Positions 38,401 to 49,812 of a DNA stretch of 64,000 bases are shown in pieces (position 1 is the stretch's first letter; each line of letters starts with the position of its first letter). The translations under genes and the position numbers were made by a program. The notes under the pieces are model-generated. The model worked only from the letters and a program-made list of their open reading frames with translations, had not been told where the DNA came from and did not search any database. The DNA comes from Camillea tinctor (lineage: Eukaryota; Ascomycota; Sordariomycetes; Xylariales; Xylariaceae), in contig MU394075.1 in assembly GCA_022578605.1 (NCBI GenBank), positions 186,001 through 250,000 on the forward strand. Reading direction: 5' to 3'.

Positions 38401-39918
38401 CTTAATCGTTGGTCTATCGCTATTTTTAGAAGAGCTAGATAGGAAGAGTCATAGTAATAATACGGAAGTTTGTGAAAAGCAGACATCCTATGCACGATTA
38501 CGGCGACATGCAGGTCACAATATTAGTGAGACCGGGTATCAGCTGTACAGTAAAGCCGGTGCAGGTGTCCATGCATCTCATATCCTCTTTAGGTCTCGAG
38601 AGCCGTTCCTAGAACGTGTTGAATGCTGTGTAGTTCGCTTGTCCATGGTTGCTGTGGATACCCGTAGCGGATGACAGCATGAAAAAGAGGTCAAAGTCCT
38701 TAGGAGATGGCTCATAAAGGTTTCAAAAGGATTGTGTTCTCGCCTTCATAGCGGTCTAGAATGAGTCACAGTTCGTAGTTAGGAAAACGTTCATGTGAAT
38801 AATTCAGTCGCTAATACTTCATACCGAGCCTAAAATCATAACCCCTATGGTAAATATATAATCAGAGGCCAAGCAGCCTTGTATCCATCCCAAATCTCCT
38901 TGGATACTCCTATTGCTCATTAATATTACCCTCGGAAATATAGAAACCGCAGCTCTTTGATAGGTGAAAAATCTCTCCCTAGCCACCTCCTTGATAGCAT
39001 TTCTATCTTTGCTAGGTTGGTCGCGTGAATGTAATTGTCCTTCTAGAGCTAGACGGCGTCGACGGTTAACTGCGGGATCATCACGGGACGATGCCTTATC
39101 ATATTAGGAGTTTGACATTAGTCATTGCTATGTCCAGAGGATAGAAACCGGGGAAATATGAGATCTCCCCGTTGACTTGTGCATAGTTCTTGTCAATCCC
39201 GTTGAAGCTTTCGAAAGGGAGTACATACTTGAGCCCCTATTCCACGGCTGGGTTGGTAGTGCCTGGGTGTCATACTTTGCTGCCTATCTCCTCTCATTAG
39301 GGGATTGAAAACAGCATCAATACCCCTTCCGCTAGTCACTTTAAGCATCCTGCAGTTCTCTTAGATACCTTGTTCGGCCGTTCAAGATTCCCTCCTAGCG
39401 AGGCTTAGAATGGTAGCAAACACATCGCGCCCTTATGTATATTGTCATTCAGTGACCCCGGTGGCTACCTCCCTGACATCTATTGACTTCATAATATTTG
39501 CCCACTCGATTAAGTATGCCGGGCGTAGTAGGAGGCCTAGAGTTAGATTGCATCGCAATATTGCCATAGCTGTCGCTTTAGATAAACACGCATGAATGAT
39601 ACAAAGGTCTACGCGAGACTGTAACTAGTACCTCGATGTAAAGAAACACGTCGAGAATTACCCAGCAAGTCTCATCAATCCCCTTGAAATATCAATTGCC
39701 ACTGTGAGTCAGGAAGACTAATTAGTAATAAACTACCGATACTCTTGGCATGATGGTAAAGTTCAACAGAAAGTCCTATAGATGGTGAGGAGTCACATAT
39801 AAGGAAAAGCGCAGAAAGGAGGCCGATATACTGAGGATGTAGTAGTAAATATGCGCAGTAAAGGCAGAAATATGAATCTATATGCCATAGTATATAACAT
39901 GTTACAATAAACGACCCA
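35426..39918. other. Gene-free, partly decayed region downstream of the PARG-like gene and the maltase
   Basis: About 4.5 kb lacking a supportable gene. The longest frame (36381-36875, minus, 164 codons) has no recognisable domain and runs through an A-tract. Between about 38400 and 39600 the sequence has near-normal GC and short coding-like pieces in several minus-strand frames broken by stops, suggesting an old decayed gene. I could not identify it. Confidence 0.4.
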
Positions 39919-41682
39919 TCATGTAATGAACACCCTTCCTTCCCACGGCTCCAGGGGCGTGATCAACGCATCTTGTTGACGTCCATAAGCAGTAGACATG
40001 AGAAGCTTGAGCGAGCTATTCTCTTCCTCTGTAAGCGAGGGAATATCAGCCCGCACGCTAGAGAAGTTAAGCACCACCAGAGCAGACTGTTTTCCTCCTA
40101 GGCCCTTCTTCCAGAACGAGAACGTCTGCTCGTTTCCGCCGTCGAGCAATTGATATTCGCCGTGAACGAAAACATCCGCATAACGCTTCCGGCTGGCCAC
40201 CGCTGCTTTCCAAAATGTCAGGACGCTGTCCTTGTCGCCTAGCTGCGAGGCGACGTTGATCTGCTCGTAGTTGGGGTTGACGCGCAGCCAGGGCGTCGCG
40301 TCTCCTGAGGTGAAGCCCCCATGTGCTTCTGGTGACCACTGCATCGGCGTGCGAGAGTTGTCCCTGCCGCGCTGGAGGGCAGCCTGGAAGGCCTTCTCCT
40401 GCATAGCCGCATCCCCCGGGTAGGTTTCTTCGATTTCTTTGAAGTAGCGCAGGACTACCTGGTCCTTAAAGTCTTCCTTCTTCCAACTGTCCCTAGGAAC
40501 ATTCGTCATACCGATCTCTTGGCCCTGGTAAATGATCAGGGTGCCCGAGAGCGTTGTGGCTAGGAGAGCTAATAGCTTCGCTGCCGCCGCTGTGTATTCC
40601 CCTTCACCGGGGCCGAAGAAGTCAACGCACCGAGCGCTGTCGTGATTCTCAAGGAATGTAGTCGTCCATGCATTCGTACCAGTAACCAGGCTTTGCGTAA
40701 GAGCGATCGTCTCTTTCAGCTCAGGCAACGTGTGGCGGCGCATCTCGTGCATCTTCAGCGACCAGTCGTTTCCAGCCATGAAGATGCCAAAGTCAATGGT
40801 CATATTGAGTTCCCCTGAATCTGCCGCTACGTATTTCAATACCTCAGCGCGGTCGGTAGCAGGCAGTTCGCCGATCAAAACGACGTCCTTGCCGTAACGG
40901 TCGAGCACCTCTCTTCGCTCTTCCTTGAGCCATTCGTGTATCTTCGGGCCGTTTATGACGTGCTCAAGGCGGAGAGGTTGGACTTCTTGTGTGCTATCGA
41001 CGACCGGTGCATCCGGAAAGTCTTGATTTTTGCAATACGTATTGACGAGGTCAACACGAAAGCCATCGACGCCTTTCTTTAGCCAAAACTCTGCAGCAGT
41101 AGCATAAATCGCCTTGCGCGTCTTCCTATTTTCCCAGTTAAGATCTGGCTGTTCCTCGAGGCAGAGATGGAAATAGTATTGGTCTCGCTCAGGAACATAG
41201 GTCCATGTTGAACCACCAAAGACACTTTGCCAGTTGCTAGGAGGTTTGCGTTCGCCTGTCTCTGTATATTTCGGGTCGCGCCAGATGTACCAGTCGCTGT
41301 ATTTGTTCGTTCTTGACCTCTTGCTTTCTTGGAACCAATGGTGTTGATGGCTAGTATGGTTAACGACTAGGTCCATAAGCACGCGTAAGCCCCGAGCTTT
41401 CGCTTCTCGAATTAGCTTATCCATGTCTTCCATGGAGCCATATTTGGATGATATTTGTTCATAGTCACTAATATCGTAACCCATATCATAATCTGGTGAT
41501 TCGTAAACTGGAGAAATCCAGATAAATTCTACACCGAGGGCTTGGAGATAATCTAATGACTCCGTGATGCCGTTTAGGTCTCCAATACCATCACCATTAG
41601 TGTCTTTGAAAGAAGCTGGGTAAATCTGGTATCCAGTAGCCTCTTTCCACCATTTGTGTGGGTGCGAATTAGTCGACGGCAT
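39919..41682 (-). CDS. Alpha-glucosidase / maltase, glycoside hydrolase family 13
   Basis: Predicted cytosolic enzyme hydrolysing maltose-type or isomaltose-type alpha-glucosides. The chosen start (41682) gives 587 residues beginning MPSTNSHPHKWWKEA. An in-frame ATG at 41757 would add 25 residues that do not match the family start; neither start gives a convincing secretion signal. The (beta/alpha)8 motifs are in order: YQIYPASFKDTNGDGIGDL, region I DLVVNH (104-109), region II GFRVDLVN (207-214, nucleophile D211), region III VLIGELP (acid/base E272) and region IV FLENHD (D348). Spacing matches yeast maltase and isomaltase (D215, E277, D352). The residue after the nucleophile is Leu, not the Thr or Val usual in yeast enzymes. 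No introns. No MAL transporter or regulator is recognised nearby. CreA-like SYGGRG hexamers occur upstream at 42031 and 42532, but such short motifs are weak evidence of glucose repression. Confidence 0.95.
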   Translation of the reverse strand: MPSTNSHPHKWWKEATGYQIYPASFKDTNGDGIGDLNGITESLDYLQALGVEFIWISPVYESPDYDMGYDISDYEQISSKYGSMEDMDKLIREAKARGLRVLMDLVVNHTSHQHHWFQESKRSRTNKYSDWYIWRDPKYTETGERKPPSNWQSVFGGSTWTYVPERDQYYFHLCLEEQPDLNWENRKTRKAIYATAAEFWLKKGVDGFRVDLVNTYCKNQDFPDAPVVDSTQEVQPLRLEHVINGPKIHEWLKEERREVLDRYGKDVVLIGELPATDRAEVLKYVAADSGELNMTIDFGIFMAGNDWSLKMHEMRRHTLPELKETIALTQSLVTGTNAWTTTFLENHDSARCVDFFGPGEGEYTAAAAKLLALLATTLSGTLIIYQGQEIGMTNVPRDSWKKEDFKDQVVLRYFKEIEETYPGDAAMQEKAFQAALQRGRDNSRTPMQWSPEAHGGFTSGDATPWLRVNPNYEQINVASQLGDKDSVLTFWKAAVASRKRYADVFVHGEYQLLDGGNEQTFSFWKKGLGGKQSALVVLNFSSVRADIPSLTEEENSSLKLLMSTAYGRQQDALITPLEPWEGRVFIT

Positions 41683-43448
41683 TGTGATTAACTTGATAGT
41701 GTAAGAAGACAAACTAAGATAGAATACGTCCAGCGGAAGCTGGGATATGTTATACATTCTCTACGCTCTGGAATATTACACTTACTATAGGAAATTATTG
41801 TGTCACCAAGAAGTTTCGTGCATGGAGCTGCATTATCTGCTGCGAGGCTCTTTCAGGAAGTACGCGGACTTCCCCTTAGCGTTCAAAGCTTCCAATCATG
41901 GAACGAGAATATCACGGATGACAGGCCTGTTAAGCCAATAAGATTATCATATTGGTTCACGTACATGTACATCTTCCAGGAGAGCATGGCGACAATATCA
42001 TAAAGACCCCCTTGTGTCTCTGTAGCTCCGCTGGGGCCTATGCTACCAAGCACTCGACGTATATTAAGAGGGTGATAGTTAGCGAGGGGGGTGATCAGAG
42101 GCATACCAAGAACATCTCCATTGGCCATCCAACCTCTGGATATATTTCCGACCTATAGGAATTCCGTAAATATGAGGACTTTACATAAATTCCGCACCAC
42201 ACGCCCCTCGAAAGTCCGCGATTTCAGGGGTCCGTTGGTTGCAGTTGAAAGTGCCGTGCAGCCAGCCTAGTTGGATTTTGCACTAGCATGGAACATCCAG
42301 TTTTATCTTAAGTCAACAATAATAACCTCTATACGAACCTTACAAGCAAACTAATCGTTGGTTAGAAACTGACCACCTGTATGCTCGTTCTTACTGTCTT
42401 CTTTCGGATAACCTAGTCTCATATCAGGGATCCGGGACGGATGTGTATATGTACTGTTTTCCTGTATTTATGCTTCACGGAATGATAGAAAGCCCAGTAT
42501 GTAATATTAGCTTAAACGAAGGATTTTCCGTGTGGGGGCTTAGGGGAACTAAGAGCAGGGTAGAGGAACGGGGCCATCAACGACAGATCAGCCTCGCGAT
42601 CAATCTCTGAAAAATCTGTATATTGTTTGCGACCTCTCACCTATACCTTGGCATGATAGCTTAGCAAACCTAACTCCCTCTTTTTAGTTAGTCACGTGAA
42701 TCAGCATTCTTCTCCCAATGTGGTACAGTTGAGAAAGGTGCCCCTATTATTAAGAGAAGTTCGGAAGTAATATAGACGCACCCCTTAAGCAACATGGACT
42801 GCATTCGTGTGTAAGGCACAGACAGTATCGCAGTTACCGACAGACCTAGTCTCACGCAACAGCAACAGTATTATTACTTGACTTTCTAGCAAACGTCTCA
42901 TGATAAATAAATAAGTAATGAGACAAATAGTCTTTATACTCAGGATATATAATGTATGGAACAATGATACTATTAAAACAATAATACCGTCATAAATACG
43001 CAAGGTTCTTCAAAAATTAATTATCATATCTTATAAATCATAATAATGGCAAGTCGCCACCATTACTCTTAGCAGATGTAAGAAACTGGCAAACCAAAGC
43101 AGTTACTAAAACGCCGAATCATACAGTTAGAGTCACGATGTAGCTCGAAAACCGATCCCCTTCCTACTCTGACCTCACTGTTTTTTCTTACAAAAGACAC
43201 CTTATTTTACGTGTGAAAACTCTCTTTATATCAGTTCGCTAGAAACTAAACTGCCGCTTTTCTTTCTTACAATAACCTACATCCACCTTATCACATTTTA
43301 AAAGACTTTCTAGGATTCAATACCCAGACTAACAGGTTAACGATTCCGTATACAAGAAGTTGCTCCAAGTAGAATGCCACTGAGAAGCCGGAGTTACTAT
43401 TTTTCCCCTAAAGGAATAATAATAAATTAGTGCGCCATGCACATACTG
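41683..43448. other. Upstream region of the maltase up to the transposon
   Basis: About 1.8 kb without a gene: the maltase promoter and then increasingly AT-rich but not RIP-like sequence. It ends sharply at the LINE target-site duplication at 43449. Confidence 0.5.
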
Positions 43449-43461
43449 TATCCTAGCTGAA
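43449..43461 (+). repeat. Left target-site duplication of the LINE
   Basis: TATCCTAGCTGAA, an exact 13-bp match to 49800-49812. The two copies bracket the whole AT-rich island and mark where normal composition ends and resumes. Confidence 0.75.
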
Positions 43462-44761
43462 CACCTTTTCTTTTATTTATTATCCATGCGCTTGTTACTG
43501 TTAGTAGTAGCGCAGGAAATATATTAAAAACACTAATAACGCTAATAATTTTAGCAATAACGCTAAAACATTAAAAAGGTAGTTTAAGTAAAAATTATTA
43601 CTTTTTATTTAAATGCTACTTATAATATTATTACGTTTAATTGTAACATTTTAATATTTATATACGGTAAAGACACTATTAAGAACATTAATAGTAATTA
43701 ACTTTTAAAGGCGTAAAAAAGCTAAATTATAAAGCATTAAGCTACTTTTAAAGCTAAATATAGCTAAAAAAAATATCGAAAACGTTATTAATATAAAGTT
43801 TTTATTACAAAATATAATTAATAAGTAATATATTAAGCTTAAACAAAAGTTTAAAATATAAAAAAAAGTTATTATTAAGTTAGCAATAGTTTTAAATAAT
43901 TTTATTTGCTTTTTTAAAAAAAATAGTTAAATTAATTATTAAAAAGTCGTTAAAAAATATATTAAAACTTTAAGTTAACATTTTAACGCTTTTATATATG
44001 TATAATTTAATAATTAACTTATAGCGTTGCTTTATTTTGTTAATATATAAATTAAAATTAAAATTATTAACTTAAAGCTTTAAAGCATATTAATTACTTT
44101 ATATATTAACATAACAAAGTAAAAAATTAAGTTAAATTAATTAAAATAAACTTTTAAACTTTTTAAGAAATATGTTTTTAACATGTAAGCATTAATTGCT
44201 TAAAGTAAGGCATTTTTTATTAAACTTTTAATATTTAAAACTAATATTTACGTTTTAATTTAATTATTTTAAATTAAATTAATTAATTGATTTTTATTAT
44301 ATACGGTTTAAATTGCGTTATTAAGTTAATTAAAGCTTTTTTTAAGCGCTATTAAAAACGTTTAACTTATAAAAATAAGTTAAGTAATTAAAATAATAAA
44401 CTTAAATATAAAAAATTAATTACTAAAAAATAAAAAAAAAGTAATTATATAAAATACTTTTAAAACTACTTTAATAAATATTTTAAAAAAATGAATTATT
44501 TACGTAATATTTAAAGTATTAGTTATTACGGTAGACTTTTTTATTAAAAGCTTTTTAATTATATTTTTTAAAATAATAATTAAAAAAGTTAAGCTTTAAG
44601 TTAAATAAATACTAATAAACGTATATATATTAAAAAATAAAATAAATTTAATTATTATTATTATTATTTAAGTAATAACTTTTAAGAAATTAATTAAAAA
44701 GTTTTATTTATTTTTAATAAACAATATAGCTTAAAAAATAAAAAAGTTAGTTTATATTACT

Positions 44762-44870
44762 TATTACAACTTTAAATATTAAAAGTACTATTTTGCTAAG
44801 TATTGCAATAAAAAAACTTTATATTATAATTGTAAAAAAAAACTTAAACATTATAAATTAATGCTTTAAA
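44762..44870 (+). pseudogene. LINE ORF1 remnant: double CCHC zinc knuckle
   Basis: The plus-strand frame reads YYNFKY*KYYFAKYC and continues after a short gap with YYNC and a downstream H. This is the C-x2-C-x4-H-x4-C followed by C-x2-C pattern of LINE ORF1 knuckles, with most Cys and His codons turned to Tyr or Phe by transitions (TGT or TGC to TAT or TAC, CAT to TAT). It lies 2.6 kb before the RT active site, as expected for ORF1. Confidence 0.65.
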
Positions 44871-47371
44871 AATAGTGTTAATAGCTTTTAAAATGCGTTA
44901 ATTATTTTAGCTTTTTTTTAATAAACTACGATAATTATTTTTATAAACTTTGTTAAGTAAATAGCGCGGTAGTTTTTTTAAAATAAATTAAAATTAAAGC
45001 TATTAAAAAAGTTAGTAATTAATAATATATTGTAAAAAATGCTTTTATAAAAGCAATAATATTTATATTATTATTAAACGAAAATTTTTTACTTTAATAA
45101 AAATAACAAAGTAAAAGTAATAAAAAAGTAACTTTTTTAACACTTTTAAAACTTTTATTGTTATTTATTAGTACTTTTTTTTTAACGCTTAAAATAAACT
45201 TAAAAAATAAAATAATAATAATAAATAATATTATAATTACTTATGTTTTTTTTTTAAAAATATTTAAGTTAATAATATTAATATTAATATTTATAAAAAA
45301 GCTTAAAAAAATAAGTAAAAAATTTAACGTTAAAATAATAATTAAATAAGCTATTAATAAGATTTAATTGCAATAAAATTTAAAAAATATTTTTATAAAA
45401 TTTAATGCTTAAAAAAAAAGCCTATTATAAGCTTATAACTTTTAAATTTATTAATATAATAATATATAATATTAATAAGTTATAAATAGTATATATTGCT
45501 TTTTTATAGCGCTATTAAATAAAAAGTATAAATATTATTATAATAATTAAATTATAAATATTTAAATAAAATAATAACTATATTTAAACCTATATAAAAT
45601 ATTATACTTACAAGCTTATAAATATTTAAAATATTTATAAAAAAAATTGTTTTAAAGTAATAATATATATTAAAAAAATATTGCACTTATTAGCAAAAAA
45701 AAAATAATTAGTTTATTATAAAAACTTAATATAGTTAAATGTTAATAAATATACTTTTTTAAACTATTATAAAAAGTTTATTATAAAACTTATTATAAAA
45801 TACTTTAAAGCTTTTAAACTTTTAAAAAACTGCTTAATAGTAAAAAATGCTAATATTTAGCATTTAAATTAAAAATTAAACACTTATATACTATATAAAA
45901 GCTAATATATAGTAAACTAATTTATTTAAATAAATATATATTATATAAAATAATTAAAAAAATTAATATATAAAAATAAACACGTATTAAACTTTTTATT
46001 TTTTAATATATTATTTATAAAAACATTAATAGCAAAAAAGCTTATTATTAAATTAAATTACTTATTATTAAAGGTTATAATTTAAAAAAAAAAAATAAAA
46101 CTACTTTTTAAAAAAACTAAATTATAAAAAATTAAAAAAAAAAAATTAAAAAAACTTTATAACTTAATATATTTTAAAACTTATAACTTTTTTTTTATTA
46201 TTTTTATTTAAATAAGTATAAATAAAGCAATAAAAGCTTTTTTAAGCTTATTATTAAATAGCATTAAAGCAGTAAATAAAGTATATTGTATAATAAAGAA
46301 ATTTGCTTTATAGTAAATAAAAAAATATTAAATTGTATAAAAAAAGTAGTAAAAAACTAATAAAAAAACTTTTAATTGCTTTTTTCGTAAAAAGTTTTTT
46401 ATAATTATTAAAAAAGTTAAAAAAAATTACTAATAAAACTAAATTAATAACGCAATAATAAATAAGCATTTAATTTAAGTAATTAATTAATATAAAAAAA
46501 AATAAAAAGTTTATGCTTTTTTACTAATAATAAAGTTATAAGTTATAGTAAATTTTTTTTAAAAAGTTAAACACTTTATAAAAGCTATTTTATTTCGCTA
46601 TAATTTAAAAAACGACTTTTTAAAAATAAAATAAAACAAACAATTTATAATATAGTTATTTTAAAACATTAACATAATAATAAAAAAAGCAAAAAAATAC
46701 GCTATTAAAATATTGTTAATAATTTTAAAAACTGACGTTATTATTATTAAATACTTTAAAGCAGCTTAGCTTACTATAAAGAAATATTATAAATAATTGT
46801 TAAAATATTGCTTTATATTTAATTACTACTTTACTATATAAAAAAATAAAAAAGTAATAATAATGCTTAAAATTAAAAAGATTAATTTTTTTATTTATAA
46901 AGCTTAAAAATTTATAGCTTTGTTATTATATTTAAAAAAAGGCTTAAAAAAATAGTAGTTAAAAAAATAGTATAAATAGTATTATAAATAAAACTTATTA
47001 GCTTTTAACATGTTAAAGTAGTTTTTAAAAAATTAATTACTAATTTAATAGTTAGTTTTATTTACGATATAAAATTAGTATTAATAAATAAATAAAAAGT
47101 TATATTAATAACTTTAAATATTTAAAAAGCTTTTAACGCTTTTTTAAAAAATAAGCTATTTAATAAAATAATAAAATAAAGTTAGCTAAATATTGTTATT
47201 AAGTTAATTAAAAGTTTTTTATTAAGTTATTAAATATTTACTTATTTAAAAACTTTTATTATATTTTTTAAAAAAGTTATATATAAAACTTTTTAAGGTT
47301 TTTTTTAGTTTTTTATGCTATATATGCTATACTTTTATAAGCTAATAAAAGAAAACTTTTTTAAATAGAAA

Positions 47372-48560
47372 TATATTAACGATATAATAGTTTTTACGTA
47401 TAGAAAAATATTAGTAAATAATATTAAAGCTGTTTAAAAAAAAATAAATAAAATTTTTAAATATAGTAAATTTAATAAAATAGCTTTTAGTTTAAAAAAA
47501 ATAAAAGTTATTTATTTTATTAAAAAAAAAAAACAATTTAACTTAATTATTAACTTAATAAATAGCATTAAAATTAAACTTATTTTTATATAAAATTTTA
47601 ATACTTTAAAAGCTTTTATTGCTTTAAAATAGCTAAAAATATATTTAAATAAAAAGTTAAAGTATAAAAGGTATATAAAAATAAAAATAATTAAAGTTAT
47701 AAAAATCTTTAATTATATTAAAGCTTTATTTGTTATAATTAAAAGTTTTTTTACTGTAAGCTTTTATAAAATAGTAAAAATTATTTTATTATTAATATTG
47801 CTATATAATAATAAAGTATAGTATAAAAGTTAAAAAGCTTTTATTAAAAAAATAATTAATACTTATTAAAAACTTATTAATATTTAGCTAAAAAAGCATA
47901 TAATATTAATATAAAAAGCTTTAATTAAAACAATTAAAAAAAATTTTTTAATATAAAAAATATTCTTTAAAAATGCATTATTTACAGTAATAAGCATATT
48001 TATAGCTAAAATAACATTTAATTAAGTTAAGTATAAATATATATATAAATTGTAAATAATACATAAAAATTATTTATTAGCTTTTAAAATTATTTTAAAA
48101 AAAATAACTAAAAACAAAAAAGCAAAAAAACTATAAAAAACTTTAATAAGCTTATAATTAATTAATTAGCTTTTTTTATTAATAAAACGCAATATTTTAT
48201 ATTTTTTACAGTTTAATAAAAGCTTTAAAATAAATTTTATAAAAAAAATTAATAAAAAAAAAGTAATTAAATTATTTACATAATAGTTTGCAATAAAAGC
48301 TTTTTAAAAAATTACAATATTTTTAAATAAGTTTAAAAATAAAAAAAGCTTAAATTATAAATATATAATATATTAAAGCTAAAAAAAAATTATAATAATT
48401 AGCAAAAATATAAATACTTATAAAGTAATATTTAATATTAAAGCTTTAAAAGCTTTTAAAAGCTTATAAAAAATAATTAAACGTTTTTTTATAAATTAAA
48501 TTACTTTATATACAAATAATATAACTATTATATAAAGCGCTTAAAAAAACGCTTTAATTA
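47372..48560 (+). pseudogene. LINE ORF2 remnant: reverse transcriptase and RNase H
   Basis: One plus-strand frame carries the RT active site YINDIIVFTY (47372), the thumb motif LKIYLNKKLKYKRYI (47633-47677), a SFYKIVKI stretch followed by V*YK (47816) and the RNase H motif LYTNNITII (48506-48532). The distance from the RT box to the RNase H motif is 378 codons with no net indel. Frequent TAA and TAG codons show it cannot encode protein. The motif order and the RNase H domain point to the Tad clade. Confidence 0.8.
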
Positions 48561-49799
48561 CTTTTTAAAAAATATTTATAATTATTTATAAACTTATTAA
48601 AACTTATAATATAACTTTTAAATAAAGCTTTAATTATTATAAAATAAAAAATAACGAAAAAGTTAACTTTTTTATAAAGTTAAAAGCTATTAACAGCTTT
48701 ATAAACTTTAATATAGCATTAATTATAGTAAATATTAAAGTAATAATTAAATTTTATATATAAAACTAAGTAAATAATTAATAAAAAAATATTAGTATTT
48801 TTAACAGTTTTTAATTTATAAAAATTATTTATAATTTAAAAAAATGCTTTTAAGCACTTTTATTTTTTAAAAAAATTTTTAATTAATATTTTAATATTAT
48901 ATTAACTTATAAAAATTATAATTAATATTATAAATAATTTTAATATTATAACTTAAAAATTTATTATATTTATATTTTATTTTTATTAAAAATATAACGT
49001 AAAACTTTAAAATATATAATATATTATATTAATAATTTAATAATGTTAAAAAATTAGCTTAAATTTTTAAAATTTATAATAAAGCTAAATAGTAGTAAAT
49101 AAAGTAAATATAGCTATTTAATAAGGCTATATTAATTAAAGTTTATTAATTTAAACAATAAATACGTATATTAAGTATAGTTAATTTAAAACTTATTAAA
49201 ATTTTAAAAATTTTATGTAGTTATAAGCTATTTTAATTAAATATATTTACTTTTTAAGCTTAAAAGAAAATGGTGCTATAATTAATAAAATAAAAAAAGA
49301 TAGTAAATGTTAAAAATAGTATTAAAAAGTAAAGATAAAAAGTTAAAAATAGTAGCTTTTATAAGGCTATAAAATAATAAAAAAGATAATATTTTTATTT
49401 TATAATAATTAATTTTAAATGGATAAAAAATATAGAGTTATAAAAAGAGTTTTTAAAATTATTTATTATTTATTAAATAATAATTATATAGCTTAAATAA
49501 TAGTTTATTAAGGCATAAAACATTATTTAAAAACGAGAAGAACTTTTTAGTACTTTTTTGAAAATAATAAATTAAAATGAAATTATATAATAGTAAGTTA
49601 ATAAAATTAGCTTATAGCGGCTATTAATTAAGGAATAATGAGCTTTAAAAGCAAGAAATGGCTTTAATAAATATAGATATATTTGTATAAATAAATATAT
49701 TTATAGCTTGCTATGTTTTATACTTTTAAGGAGGTTGTTAAAGAAAGGCATATGCCACTTTAGCCTAGACGTTAAACAATAAAACAAACAAATAAACAA

Positions 49800-49812
49800 T
49801 ATCCTAGCTGAA
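49800..49812 (+). repeat. Right target-site duplication of the LINE
   Basis: TATCCTAGCTGAA, identical to 43449-43461, immediately after the A-rich tail of the element. Confidence 0.75.

Larger units (their letters stand above)
43462..49799 (+). mobile_element. RIP-degraded Tad-type LINE (non-LTR retrotransposon), probably full length
   Basis: A 6.34-kb island of extreme A+T content bounded by a 13-bp direct repeat. No terminal LTR was seen, and the right end is an A-rich tail (AAACAATAAAACAAACAAA). Degraded protein landmarks on the plus strand are in the order of a Tad-clade element: ORF1 double zinc knuckle near 44762-44870; ORF2 reverse-transcriptase active site at 47372 (YIND, from a Y-x-DD box); the thumb motif LKIYLNKKLKYKRYI at 47633; a V*YK remnant of VWY-type at 47816; and an RNase H motif LYTNNITII at 48506. 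The four ORF2 landmarks share one frame. Changes such as Asp to Asn, Gly to Asn, Trp to stop and His to Tyr are all C-to-T or G-to-A. Surviving C is mostly followed by T and rarely by A, as RIP leaves it. The endonuclease domain could not be placed. The element is dead. Confidence 0.85.

Noticed and set aside
39100..39400. Minus-strand fragment KVTSGRGIDAVFN, similar to enoyl-reductase segments of polyketide synthases
   Set aside because: Only about a dozen residues look similar. The next frames do not continue the match and stops intervene, so chance similarity cannot be excluded.
45158..45349. 63-codon open frame inside the AT-rich island
   Set aside because: Only I, K, L, N and F codons from RIP-mutated DNA; not a gene.
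47372..47410. First read as a Ty3/gypsy reverse transcriptase because of the YINDIIVF box
   Set aside because: No LTRs are seen at the ends of the island. An ORF1 double zinc knuckle, the LINE thumb motif, an RNase H relic, the A-rich tail and the 13-bp duplication fit a Tad LINE better.
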